48,023 bases of DNA, taken from assembly GCA_018828145.1 (NCBI GenBank), contig JAHJWO010000016.1, positions 1 to 48,023 on the forward strand. The letters are read 5' to 3'. Origin of the DNA: Alphaproteobacteria bacterium. GTDB lineage: Bacteria; Pseudomonadota; Alphaproteobacteria; Rhizobiales; Devosiaceae. Within the stretch, counting starts at the first letter, position 1. Each line of letters opens with the position of its first letter. The position numbers were made by a program, and so were the translations under genes. The notes below the pieces were generated by a model that saw nothing but the letters and a program-made list of their open reading frames with translations, ran no database searches and had not been told where the DNA came from. Below, piece by piece: positions 1-8,410 of the stretch.

Positions 1-1608
1 CCCTGCCGGGTCGTTCCGCTTTTGCTGGCTGCGCTGATGGGCCTGCCGATTGCCTGGCTGGGCTGGTCGGCCCTGCTGGCGATTGGCGGCAGTAATGGCC
101 TGGGCGCCAACATGCTGCCCACGGCCCTGCGCGAGACGGGCCTGCTGATGGTTTCGGTGGGCCTGCTCACCGGAGGCGTCGGGCTGGTCGCCGCCTGGCT
201 GGTGACGCATTACGAATTTCCGCTGCGCCGGGTGTTCGACTGGGCGCTGGTGCTGCCGCTGGCGGTGCCGACCTACCTGGCGGCCTATGCCTATGTCGAA
301 GTGCTCGACTTTACGGGGCCGTTGCAGAGTGCGCTGCGGGCGGTGAACGGGGCGACGACGCTGCGGGACTACTGGTTTCCCGACATCAAGAGCCAGTGGG
401 GTGCCGCGCTGGTGCTGTCCAGCGTGCTCTATCCCTATGTCTATGTCGCCTGCCGGGCCTTCTTCCTGATGCAGTCGACGTCGCTCAATATTGCGGCGCG
501 GACACTGGGCGCAGGCGGCATGCGGACCTTCTTCACCGTGACGCTGCCGACCTCGCGGCCGGCGCTGGTGGTGGGGGTGACGCTGGCGATGATGGAAGTC
601 GTCAACGACCTGGGAGCGGTGCAGTATTTCGGCATCAATGCCATTACCGCGATCATCTATTCGACCTGGATCAACCGCTCCGATTTCGACGGCGCCGCAC
701 AGCTGGCCGTGACCGTGGTGCTGGTGATCGGGCTGCTGATCGTCGCCGAACAGCGGGCGCGGCGGGACCGCGTCTACATGACACGCCGCGACAGCCGTAT
801 CCCGCCAGCGCGGGAGCCGCTGCGAGCCGGACGGCGCTGGGCGGCGGTGGGCTTCTGCCTGCTGCTGTTGGGGCTGGGCTTCGGCATTCCGGTGGGGCAG
901 CTGGCCTATCTGGCATTCCGCGTGATGTTGCCCGAGACCATTGCCATGACGCTGAATGCGCTGGTGCCTACGGTGACGCTGGCGGCGGCGGGCGCGATCA
1001 TCACCGTGGTGGTCGGGCTGGTGGCAGCCAAGCTCGCGCATCGCTCGGGCAATACGGCCAGGGGAGCGATCCGGCTGGCGACGCTGGGTTATGCCATTCC
1101 CGGCACGGTGCTGGCGCTGGGGCTGCTGCAGCCGCTGGGCCAGGCCGACCTGTGGTTCAACCGCATGACCATGGCCCTTTGGGAGTGGCGCCCGGGGCTG
1201 ATCCTCTCGGGGTCGATGGCGGCGCTGCTCTATGTCTATTCGATCCGGTTCCTGGCCGTCAGCCATTCGACCATCGACGCGGCGATGAAGAAGCGCGGTG
1301 ACTCTATTCTGGATGCTGGACGGGTGTTGGGCGAACGGGGCATGGGGCTGCTGTTCAAGATCGACCTGCCCACCCTTGCGCCGGCTTTGTTGAGCGCAGC
1401 GACGCTGGTGTTCGTCGAGATCGTCAAGGAATTGCCGGCGACGCTGCTGCTCCGGCCGCTCGGCGTCGAGACCCTGGCGACACTGGTCTATTCCCGCGCC
1501 AATGTCGGGCTGTTTGCCCAGGCGGCGCTGCCGGCGCTGTTCATCGTGCTGGCGGGCCTCATTCCGGTCATTCTTGCTACCCGGCTGGGCGACCGTAGGA
1601 AAGTATAA
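1..1608 (+). CDS. Iron(III)-type ABC transporter permease, 5' end outside window
   Basis: The frame is open from the first base, so the true start probably lies upstream. At least 528 residues are visible. The protein is strongly hydrophobic with two similar halves, each carrying a binding-protein-dependent permease segment: the first EAA-like loop is near residues 160-190 (ARTLGAGGMRTFFTVTLPTS) and the second near 435-465 (GRVLGERGMGLLFKIDLPT). The duplicated permease of about 530-560 aa is the layout of FbpB/SfuB/ThiP-type inner-membrane permeases for ferric iron or thiamine. It would pair with a periplasmic binding protein and an ATPase, neither of which is visible here; they may lie to the left. 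Iron is the more common assignment, but substrate cannot be read from the sequence. The next gene starts 85 bases later and belongs to a different importer family. Confidence 0.85.
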   Translation, partial: PCRVVPLLLAALMGLPIAWLGWSALLAIGGSNGLGANMLPTALRETGLLMVSVGLLTGGVGLVAAWLVTHYEFPLRRVFDWALVLPLAVPTYLAAYAYVEVLDFTGPLQSALRAVNGATTLRDYWFPDIKSQWGAALVLSSVLYPYVYVACRAFFLMQSTSLNIAARTLGAGGMRTFFTVTLPTSRPALVVGVTLAMMEVVNDLGAVQYFGINAITAIIYSTWINRSDFDGAAQLAVTVVLVIGLLIVAEQRARRDRVYMTRRDSRIPPAREPLRAGRRWAAVGFCLLLLGLGFGIPVGQLAYLAFRVMLPETIAMTLNALVPTVTLAAAGAIITVVVGLVAAKLAHRSGNTARGAIRLATLGYAIPGTVLALGLLQPLGQADLWFNRMTMALWEWRPGLILSGSMAALLYVYSIRFLAVSHSTIDAAMKKRGDSILDAGRVLGERGMGLLFKIDLPTLAPALLSAATLVFVEIVKELPATLLLRPLGVETLATLVYSRANVGLFAQAALPALFIVLAGLIPVILATRLGDRRKV

Positions 1609-1693
1609 CAGGCTGGCCTGCTGCCATGTTAGTCACGGTTCCCTATATGATGCGGCCAAGAGCGCAGCAATGCGCGCAGCGCGGGGAATGACG

Positions 1694-3175
1694 ATGAACA
1701 AGACAATCAAGGCTCTGGGCCTGGCACTGATGCTGACGACGGCGGCGGGCGGCATGGCGCTGGCGCAGCCGACTGAAGTTCGGATCGGCGTGGCGCTGGA
1801 GCCACCGGCGCTGGACCCGACCGCCGGGGCAGCGGAAGCCATCGACATCGTGGTCTATCAGAACATTTTCGAGGGGCTGACCCGCGTCGACCAGAATGGC
1901 GCGGTGCAGCCGGGGCTGGCGGAGTCCTGGACCATTTCCGAGGACAACCTGACCTATACGTTCAAGCTGCATGACGGAGTGACCTTCCACGACGGCACGG
2001 CCTTCGATGCCGAGGACGTCAAGTTCACCTTCGACCGCATCCTGGCGGAAGACAGCGTCAGCGCGCACAAGGAATTCTACGAGCCGATCGAGAGTGTGAC
2101 GGTGATCGATCCGCTGACGGTGGAGATCAAGCTCAGCCGGGTGGTTGGTAACTTCCTGTTCGATCTGGGTCGCGGCGACGCGGTGATCGTGGCGCCGGAA
2201 AGCGCCGGCAACAATGCCAATGTGCCGATCGGCACCGGCCCCTTCGCCTTCCTGCAGTGGGACAAGGGGAGCCGGGTAATGCTGGAAGCCTATGGCCCCT
2301 ATTGGGGCGAGCCGGTGAGCCTGTCCAAGGCGAGCTATGTGTTCATCGGCGACACGGCGACGATGATCAATGCGCTGCTGGCCGGCGATATCGATGGCAC
2401 CAACAATTTCGGGCAGGAAGCGCTGGAAGTGTTCGAGGCCAATCCGCAGTTCCAGGTGCTGGTCGGCACGACGGAAGGCGAGACGATCCTTTCGACCAAC
2501 AATACCAAGCCGCCCTTCGACAATCTCAAGGTGCGCCAGGCCATGGCGCATGCGCTGGACCGGCAAGCCATCATCGATGGCGCCACCTATGGCTATGGCG
2601 TGCCGATCGGCAGCCATTTTGCCCCGCACAATCCCTACTATGTCGACCTGACCGGCACCTATCCGCATGACGTGGAGGCCGCCAAGGCACTGCTGGCCGA
2701 GGCCGGTTTTCCGGATGGGTTCAGCGCCACGCTGAAGATGCCGCCGCTGGCCTATGCTCGGCTCTCGGGACAGATCATTGCCAGCCAGTTTGCCGCGGTG
2801 GGCATCAGACTCGAACTGATCAATGTGGAATGGGCGCAGTGGCTGGAAGACGTCTATGCCAACAAGGACTATGACCTCACCATCGTCAGCCATGTCGAGC
2901 CGTTCGACATTGGCAACTACGCCAACCCCGACTACTACTTCGGCTATGACAACCCCGAATTCCAGGCGCTGATCGAGACCCTCAATGGCACGACCGACGA
3001 CGCCCAGCGCAAGGAACTCGCGGTCGAGGCGCAGACCATTCTCGCCAATGATGCGGTCAATGGCTACCTGTTCGAATTGCCGCAGACCGGCGTCTGGAAT
3101 GCCAAGCTCACGGGCATGTGGCAGAACTCACCCATCGAAGGGCTGGTGCTGCGGGATATCAAGTGGACCGAGTGA
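1694..3175 (+). CDS. ABC transporter substrate-binding protein, peptide/nickel/opine family (SBP_bac_5)
   Basis: A 493-aa periplasmic solute-binding protein of the DppA/OppA family. An N-terminal signal peptide (MNKTIKALGLALMLTTAAGG, then ALAQ as a likely cleavage site) is followed by features typical of the family: YQNIFEGLTRVD, GLAESWTISEDNLTYTFKLHDGV and FHDGTAFDAEDVKFTFDRI. I chose the ATG at 1694 because GGGGA sits six bases upstream; an ATG two codons earlier (1688) is also possible. Longer upstream starts would bury the signal peptide. It heads a dppABC-like operon with the two permeases and fused ATPase downstream, but a 162-base gap holding a large inverted repeat separates it from the first permease. 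The ligand (peptide, opine or similar) cannot be deduced. Confidence 0.92.
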   Translation: MNKTIKALGLALMLTTAAGGMALAQPTEVRIGVALEPPALDPTAGAAEAIDIVVYQNIFEGLTRVDQNGAVQPGLAESWTISEDNLTYTFKLHDGVTFHDGTAFDAEDVKFTFDRILAEDSVSAHKEFYEPIESVTVIDPLTVEIKLSRVVGNFLFDLGRGDAVIVAPESAGNNANVPIGTGPFAFLQWDKGSRVMLEAYGPYWGEPVSLSKASYVFIGDTATMINALLAGDIDGTNNFGQEALEVFEANPQFQVLVGTTEGETILSTNNTKPPFDNLKVRQAMAHALDRQAIIDGATYGYGVPIGSHFAPHNPYYVDLTGTYPHDVEAAKALLAEAGFPDGFSATLKMPPLAYARLSGQIIASQFAAVGIRLELINVEWAQWLEDVYANKDYDLTIVSHVEPFDIGNYANPDYYFGYDNPEFQALIETLNGTTDDAQRKELAVEAQTILANDAVNGYLFELPQTGVWNAKLTGMWQNSPIEGLVLRDIKWTE

Positions 3176-3201
3176 TATCCCGACTATTGAGTTTGTGACT
3201 T

Positions 3202-3317
3202 CCCCCCTCCCAGCCTCCCCCACAAGGGGGGAGGTGCCGGCCGGTGGTTGGGGCTCGATTTCTAGCCAAGCACATATCTTCACCTCCCCCCTTGTGGGGA
3301 AGGCCGTGAGGGGGGGC
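3202..3317. repeat. Imperfect inverted repeat between binding-protein and permease genes
   Basis: Two arms of about 35 bases (3202-3236 and 3281-3317) are imperfect reverse complements of each other, sharing the core CCCCACAAGGGGGGAGGTG. About 44 bases lie between them. Each arm also contains a small palindrome of its own (CCCC-ACAA-GGGG type). This resembles the interspersed intergenic palindromes common in Hyphomicrobiales genomes. In RNA it could form a strong hairpin after the binding-protein gene, which in ABC operons often protects the upstream message or lowers downstream expression; that role is inferred. Confidence 0.75.
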
Positions 3318-3337
3318 GACTGGCCCTTGCCCCATCG

Positions 3338-4291
3338 ATGATCCTCTTCGCCCTCCGTCGTTTCCTCGGATTTGCCGTAACGCTGCTGGTGGCGGCGCTG
3401 GTGATCTTCTGGCTGCTCGACCTGCTGCCGGGGGACCCGGCGCAGTTCATCCTGGGCATCAACGCCACGCCAGACGCCGTGGCGCGGCTGCGGGCGCAGA
3501 TGGGGCTGGATGCGCCGGCGCATGAGCGCTTCCTGGGCTGGATCTGGGGCATGCTGCAGGGCGACTTCGGCATGTCCTATACGCAGCGCGCGCCGGTGGC
3601 GGAGCTGATCTGGGGGCGCCTGGGCGTGACGCTGCCGCTCTCGATCATGGCGATGGTGATTTCCGTGGTGGTGGGCCTGCCGCTGGGCATCCTGGCCGCA
3701 CGGCGGCGCGGCAAGCCGCTCGACACGATGGTGATGGTGCTGGCGCAGACGGGCATCGCCATTCCCAATTTCTGGTTTGGCATGCTGCTGACGCTGCTGT
3801 TCGCGGTGACGCTGCGCTGGCTGCCGCCGGGCGGCTTCACGCCGTGGGACGAGGACAGCGGCGCGGCACTGCGCGGGCTGATCCTACCCAGCCTTGCACT
3901 GGCGCTGCCGCAGGCCTCTATCCTGGCGCGGGTGATGCGGACGGCGCTGGTGGATGTGACCAGCCAGGACTATATCCGCACCGCACGTGCCAAGGGGTTG
4001 ACCATGGGCGAGGCGGTATGGCGGCATGGGGTGCGCAATGCGCTGCTGCCGGTGCTGACAATCCTGGGGCTGCAGTTTGCCTATCTGGTGGCCGGCACGA
4101 TCATCGTGGAAAACGTCTTCTACCTGCCCGGCCTGGGCCGGCTGATCTTCACCGCCATTTCCGAGCGCGACCTGATCCTGGTGCGCGGCGCGACGATCAT
4201 CCTGATCGTGACGGTGACGGCTACAATGCTGGTGACGGACCTCACCTATGCGCTGGTCGATCCACGCCTGCGGGAAAGGAGCGCACCATGA
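3338..4291 (+). CDS. ABC transporter permease, DppB-type
   Basis: A 317-aa inner-membrane permease of the DppB/OppB family. An N-terminal membrane segment is followed by LLPGDPAQFILG, the typical periplasmic start of the family, then five further hydrophobic segments. The EAA loop near residues 215-235 (DYIRTARAKGLTMGEAVWRH) contacts the ATPase. The C-terminus VENVFYLPGLGRLIFTAISERD is diagnostic. The ATG at 3338 has no obvious Shine-Dalgarno sequence and follows the inverted repeat directly, so translation may be weak. The stop overlaps the next start by four bases (ATGA), indicating translational coupling. It should form a heterodimer with the following permease. Confidence 0.93.
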   Translation: MILFALRRFLGFAVTLLVAALVIFWLLDLLPGDPAQFILGINATPDAVARLRAQMGLDAPAHERFLGWIWGMLQGDFGMSYTQRAPVAELIWGRLGVTLPLSIMAMVISVVVGLPLGILAARRRGKPLDTMVMVLAQTGIAIPNFWFGMLLTLLFAVTLRWLPPGGFTPWDEDSGAALRGLILPSLALALPQASILARVMRTALVDVTSQDYIRTARAKGLTMGEAVWRHGVRNALLPVLTILGLQFAYLVAGTIIVENVFYLPGLGRLIFTAISERDLILVRGATIILIVTVTATMLVTDLTYALVDPRLRERSAP

Positions 4292-5127
4292 ACCGGCTCT
4301 GGTCCCATCCGAGCCTGGTCATCGGCCTGATTGCCACGCTGGTCTTCGTCGCCATCGGGCTGTTGTCGCTGGTATGGACGCCCTATCCCATCGAACAGAT
4401 CGACATTCCGCGCCGTTTCCTGGCGCCGAGCGCCGAACACTGGCTGGGCACGGACAACCTGGGCCGGGACATGGCGTCGCTGGTGATGTCCGGCGCCTGG
4501 ACGAGCTTTCTCGTGGCGGCCATTGCCGTGGCCATCGGCGTCGGTGTCGGCGTGCCGCTGGGCCTTGCTGCAGCGGCCTGGGGCGGACCTGTCGAGTGGG
4601 TCGTGCTGCGCCTGACCGACTTTGTCTTTGCCTTCCCGGCGGTGATCGTAGCGATCCTCATCACCACGCTGGTCGGCCCGGGCGCGGTCAACGCCATCGT
4701 GGCCATCGGCATATTCAATATTCCGGTCTTCGCGCGGGTGGCGCGCGGCGGGGCGCTCAGCATTGCCACGCTCGACTTCGTCGCGGCCGGGCGGCTGGCG
4801 GGGCTGGGCAATGCGATGATTGCCTGGCGGCACCTGCTGCCCAATATCATGAGCCTGCTGATCGTGCAGGGCACGATCCAGATGTCGCTCGGCATCCTGG
4901 CCGAAGCGGGCCTCTCCTATATCGGGCTGGGCACCCAGCCGCCGGCGACCAGCCTGGGGCTGATGCTGCGCGATGCCCAGGGCATGTTCCTGATCCATCC
5001 CTGGCTGACGCTGGTGCCCGGGCTGGCCATCGTGCTCATCGTCATTGCCCTCAATATCGCGGGCGACGGCCTGCGCGACGCCATAGACCCGCGGCTCCGG
5101 CAAGGGAATCCCAATGTCCTTGCTTGA
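4288..5127 (+). CDS. ABC transporter permease, DppC-type
   Basis: A 279-aa permease of the DppC/OppC family, partner of the preceding DppB-type protein. Family marks are an N-terminal membrane anchor, RRFLAPSAEHWLGTDNLGRD, the EAA loop near residues 165-190 (FVAAGRLAGLGNAMIAWRHL) and the C-terminal stretch SYIGLGTQPPATSLGLML. AGGAG lies about seven bases upstream of the ATG, which overlaps the previous stop. Its 3' end overlaps the ATPase start by 14 bases, so the two permeases and the ATPase are almost certainly cotranscribed and coupled. Confidence 0.93.
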   Translation: MNRLWSHPSLVIGLIATLVFVAIGLLSLVWTPYPIEQIDIPRRFLAPSAEHWLGTDNLGRDMASLVMSGAWTSFLVAAIAVAIGVGVGVPLGLAAAAWGGPVEWVVLRLTDFVFAFPAVIVAILITTLVGPGAVNAIVAIGIFNIPVFARVARGGALSIATLDFVAAGRLAGLGNAMIAWRHLLPNIMSLLIVQGTIQMSLGILAEAGLSYIGLGTQPPATSLGLMLRDAQGMFLIHPWLTLVPGLAIVLIVIALNIAGDGLRDAIDPRLRQGNPNVLA

Positions 5128-6673
5128 TGTCTCGGGCCTCTCCATCCGTTTCGGCAATACCGAAGTGGTTTCCGATGTCAGTTTCTCGCTGCAGCGGGGG
5201 GAGCGCTTCGGCATTATCGGGGAAAGCGGCTCGGGCAAGACGCTGACGACGCTGGCCATAGCGGGCCTGTTGCCCGACGACGCCGTGGTGGGCGGCACCA
5301 TCACGCTCGATGGCGAGCCCCTGCCCCGCGCCGAGCGCGCCATGGCAAGGCTGCGCGGTGAACGCATCGGCATGGTATTCCAGGAGCCGATGACGGCGCT
5401 CAATCCGCTGATGCGGGTGAACGACCAGATCGAGGAGGCCATCCGCCTCAACATCGCGCATGGCGCGCCGCAGACCAAGGTTGGCAACCTGCTCGAGGAA
5501 GTGGGTCTCGAACGCCGCCATGGCGAGCGCTTTCCGCATCAGCTGTCGGGTGGGCAGCGGCAGCGCGTGATGACTGCCATGGCGCTGGCGAGCCGGCCGG
5601 ACCTCCTGATCGCGGACGAGCCGACCTCGGCGCTCGATCTCATCACCCAGCGCAAGGTGCTCGACCTGATTGCCGATATCTGTGCGCGCCGGCAGATGAC
5701 GCTGCTGTTCATCAGCCACGACCTCAAGGCGGTGGCGGCGCTCTGCACGCGCGTGGCCGTGATGCATGATGGGCGGCTGGTAGAAACGGGCGACGCCATG
5801 AGCGTCTTCTCGGCGCCCAAGCAGCCCTATACGCAAAGGCTGGTGGCTGCGTCACGGTTCGACTTTCCGCCGCTGGAGCACGCGCCGCTTGGCGGCAACC
5901 TGCTCGAGGTCGATGGTATCGTGCGCGACTATCGCCAGAGCGGCGGACTGTTCCAGCGGCACAAGCCGCTGCGGGCGGTGGACGCGGCGCGCTTTGCCAT
6001 TGCCAGCGGCGAGTGCCTGGCGCTGGTCGGGCCATCCGGCTGTGGCAAGACCACGCTGGCCAAGATTATCGTGGGCCTCGACAGGGCAACGGCGGGTGAG
6101 GTGCGGCTGGAGGGCCGGACCTATCATGGTTCGGACCTGCCCAAGGACTTGCGACGCGACATCTCGCTGGTGTTCCAGGACCCGTTCGGCAGCTTCAACC
6201 CCCGGCTGAACGTGGCGGATTCGCTGGGCGAACCGCTGCGGCTGGAGCCGGGCCTGACGGCTGAGACGGTGCGGCAGCGGCTGGTCGAGTCCGTCGAGGC
6301 GGTCGGGCTCGATGCCGGCATGCTGGAGCGCTACCCGCATGAATTTTCGGGTGGGCAGCGGCAGCGACTGGCCATTGCCCGGGCGCTGGTGACCAGACCA
6401 AAGCTGGTGGTGCTCGACGAGCCGGTATCGGCGCTGGACATGTCGGTGCGGGGCGAGGTGCTGGCGCTGCTGGCCCGCCTGCAGGCCGATTTCGGCCTGA
6501 CCTATCTCATCATCAGCCATGACCTCGACATGGTGCATGCCATGGCAGACCGGGTGCTGGTGATGGAAGCCGGCAGGATCGTCGAAGAGGGCAAGCCGGA
6601 TCAGCTCTTCGCGCGGCCGCAGCATCGGCTGACGCGCGACCTTGTAGCCGCGCGCCTGCCGCAGGTCGCCTGA
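5114..6673 (+). CDS. Fused double ABC ATPase, DppD-DppF type
   Basis: A 519-aa cytoplasmic ATPase with two complete nucleotide-binding domains. Domain 1 has Walker A GESGSGKT (residues 36-43), Q-loop MVFQEPMTALNP, signature LSGGQRQRV and Walker B LLIADEPTSALD. Domain 2 has Walker A GPSGCGKTT near residue 305, Q-loop LVFQDPFGSFNP, signature FSGGQRQRLAIARAL and Walker B LVVLDEPVSALD. Both carry an H-loop (ISHDL). Many species split these into DppD and DppF; the fusion is common in this group (as in YejF/GsiA-type proteins) and makes a one-chain motor for the two permeases. The gene ends three bases from the convergent alpha-glucosidase stop, with no obvious terminator between. Confidence 0.95.
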   Translation: MSLLDVSGLSIRFGNTEVVSDVSFSLQRGERFGIIGESGSGKTLTTLAIAGLLPDDAVVGGTITLDGEPLPRAERAMARLRGERIGMVFQEPMTALNPLMRVNDQIEEAIRLNIAHGAPQTKVGNLLEEVGLERRHGERFPHQLSGGQRQRVMTAMALASRPDLLIADEPTSALDLITQRKVLDLIADICARRQMTLLFISHDLKAVAALCTRVAVMHDGRLVETGDAMSVFSAPKQPYTQRLVAASRFDFPPLEHAPLGGNLLEVDGIVRDYRQSGGLFQRHKPLRAVDAARFAIASGECLALVGPSGCGKTTLAKIIVGLDRATAGEVRLEGRTYHGSDLPKDLRRDISLVFQDPFGSFNPRLNVADSLGEPLRLEPGLTAETVRQRLVESVEAVGLDAGMLERYPHEFSGGQRQRLAIARALVTRPKLVVLDEPVSALDMSVRGEVLALLARLQADFGLTYLIISHDLDMVHAMADRVLVMEAGRIVEEGKPDQLFARPQHRLTRDLVAARLPQVA

Positions 6674-6676
6674 AGG

Positions 6677-8347
6677 CTACAGCACGCCGATATAGGATCC
6701 GAACGGTTCGAGATCGAGTTCGCCGTCGATCGGCGCGGCAGTGACGCCGGGGCAGCCGGCATCATGGGGGCTGAGATCGGCCGGAATGGCGAATTCGGCG
6801 GCGGTGTCGCCCATGTTGAAGACGCAGAGCAGGCGCTCAGCACCCGCCTCGCGGATAAAGGCCAGCACATTGCCGGGAGCGTCGAGCAGCCTGATCGAAC
6901 CCTTGACCAGCGCCGGATGGGCGCGGCGGAACTGTAGCAGCGCACGATAGAATTCCAGCACCGAACCATCGACCTTGTCCTGCGTGTCGACGGCATGGAC
7001 GAGATGCTCGGCCGGCACGGGCAGCCAGGTCCGGTTGGCGGTGGAAAAGGCGCCATTGGCGGCATGCGCCTGCCAGACCATGGGCGTGCGGCAGCCGTCG
7101 CGCCCCTTGAACTGGGGCCAGAACTCGATGCCATAGGGATCGACCAGGTCTTCGAAGGCCAGTTCGGCCTCCTTGAGGCCCAGCTCCTCGCCCTGGTAGA
7201 GGCAGACCGAGCCGCGCATCGCCAGGATCAGCGTGATGGCCAGGCGGGCAAAGACATCCTCCTGCCCGTGGACGGCCCAGCGGCTGACATGGCGCACCAC
7301 GTCGTGATTGGAGAAGGCCAGGCAAATCCAGCCATCGGGAGCAGCCGCCTCGGCGGCCGCGATCGACTTGCGGAAATGGGCGGCTGAGAACTCCCCGCCG
7401 AGGAAATCGAAGGTATAGGCCATGTGCAGACGCTCATCGCCCGAGGTGTATTGCGCCATGACTTCGAGCTGGTGCTGGCTGTCGCCGATCTCGCCGACCG
7501 TGGTCTTGCCCGGATACTCATCCATCATGGCGCGGAGGCGCCTGAGGAATTCCAGGTTTTCCGGGCGGGACTTGTCGTAGAGATGTTCCTGGAAATTATA
7601 GGGGTTCACCGCCGGGGCGGTCGAGGCGTTGAAATCCTCAGGCTTGACCACGGGATTGGATTCCAGCCCCGTCGAGTGAAAGTAGAAGTTCACCGTATCG
7701 AGGCGGAAGCCGTCGACGCCCCGCTCCAGCCAGAAGCGCATATCGCCCAGCAGGGCCTCCTGCACGTCGGGATTGTGGAAGTTGAGGTCGGGCTGGGAGA
7801 CCAGGAAATTGTGCAGATAGTACTGCATGCGCCGGCTGTCCCACTGCCAGGCCGAGCCACCGAAAATGGAGAGCCAGTTATTGGGCGGCGTGCCATCGGG
7901 CTTGGGGTCGGCCCAGACATACCAGTCGGCACGGGCATTGGTGCGGTTCTGGCGGGATTCGGCGAACCAGGCATGCTTGTCGGACGAGTGGGAGATCACC
8001 TGGTCGATGATGACCTTGAGCCCCAGCGAGTGGGCCTTCTGCACCAGGCGGTCGAAATCCTCGAGCGTGCCGAAGCTGGGATCGATGCCGCGATAGTCGG
8101 ATACGTCGTAGCCGAAATCCTTCATCGGCGAGGTGAAGACCGGCGACAGCCAGATGGCGTCGACGCCCAGGTCGGCGACATAATCGAGACGGCTGGTAAT
8201 GCCCACCAGATCGCCGATGCCGTCGCCGTTCTGGTCCTGGAAGGAGCGCGGATAGATCTGGTAGATCACCGCGCCGCGCCACCAGTCCTTGTCGATGGCG
8301 TGCTCCTCGGCAATCCTGGGCTCGGTCATCAGCGTAATGGCGGTCAT
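6677..8347 (-). CDS. Alpha-glucosidase, GH13 family (AglA-like), copy 1
   Basis: A 556-aa glycoside hydrolase of the alpha-amylase superfamily, probably cytoplasmic as no signal peptide is seen. It starts WWRGAVIYQIYPRSFQD after a short leader. Catalytic regions are complete: nucleophile Asp in DGFRLDTVNF, acid/base Glu in TVGEIGD and transition-state Asp in FSNHDVVRH; DQVISHSSDKH is conserved region I. This matches the alpha-glucosidase/oligo-1,6-glucosidase branch, hydrolysing maltose, sucrose or isomaltose-type sugars. GAGGGAAG precedes the ATG at suitable distance. It lies 63 bases behind the beta-glucosidase on the same strand, so both are probably one transcript under the operator at 9789. 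A paralogue occurs at 18045-19691. Confidence 0.93.
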   Translation of the reverse strand: MTAITLMTEPRIAEEHAIDKDWWRGAVIYQIYPRSFQDQNGDGIGDLVGITSRLDYVADLGVDAIWLSPVFTSPMKDFGYDVSDYRGIDPSFGTLEDFDRLVQKAHSLGLKVIIDQVISHSSDKHAWFAESRQNRTNARADWYVWADPKPDGTPPNNWLSIFGGSAWQWDSRRMQYYLHNFLVSQPDLNFHNPDVQEALLGDMRFWLERGVDGFRLDTVNFYFHSTGLESNPVVKPEDFNASTAPAVNPYNFQEHLYDKSRPENLEFLRRLRAMMDEYPGKTTVGEIGDSQHQLEVMAQYTSGDERLHMAYTFDFLGGEFSAAHFRKSIAAAEAAAPDGWICLAFSNHDVVRHVSRWAVHGQEDVFARLAITLILAMRGSVCLYQGEELGLKEAELAFEDLVDPYGIEFWPQFKGRDGCRTPMVWQAHAANGAFSTANRTWLPVPAEHLVHAVDTQDKVDGSVLEFYRALLQFRRAHPALVKGSIRLLDAPGNVLAFIREAGAERLLCVFNMGDTAAEFAIPADLSPHDAGCPGVTAAPIDGELDLEPFGSYIGVL

Positions 8348-8410
8348 GGGTGCTTCCCTCGTGGGCTGACCGCCACTTAACCTCGCGACTATGATCGAGG
8401 CAAGGCAGCC

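Noticed and set aside
1643..2893. Long open frame (about 416 codons) on the minus strand across the binding-protein gene
   Set aside because: It is fully opposite a gene with a clear signal peptide and family motifs; the translated product is His/Arg/Gln-rich and has no protein-like pattern. High GC makes such shadow frames common.
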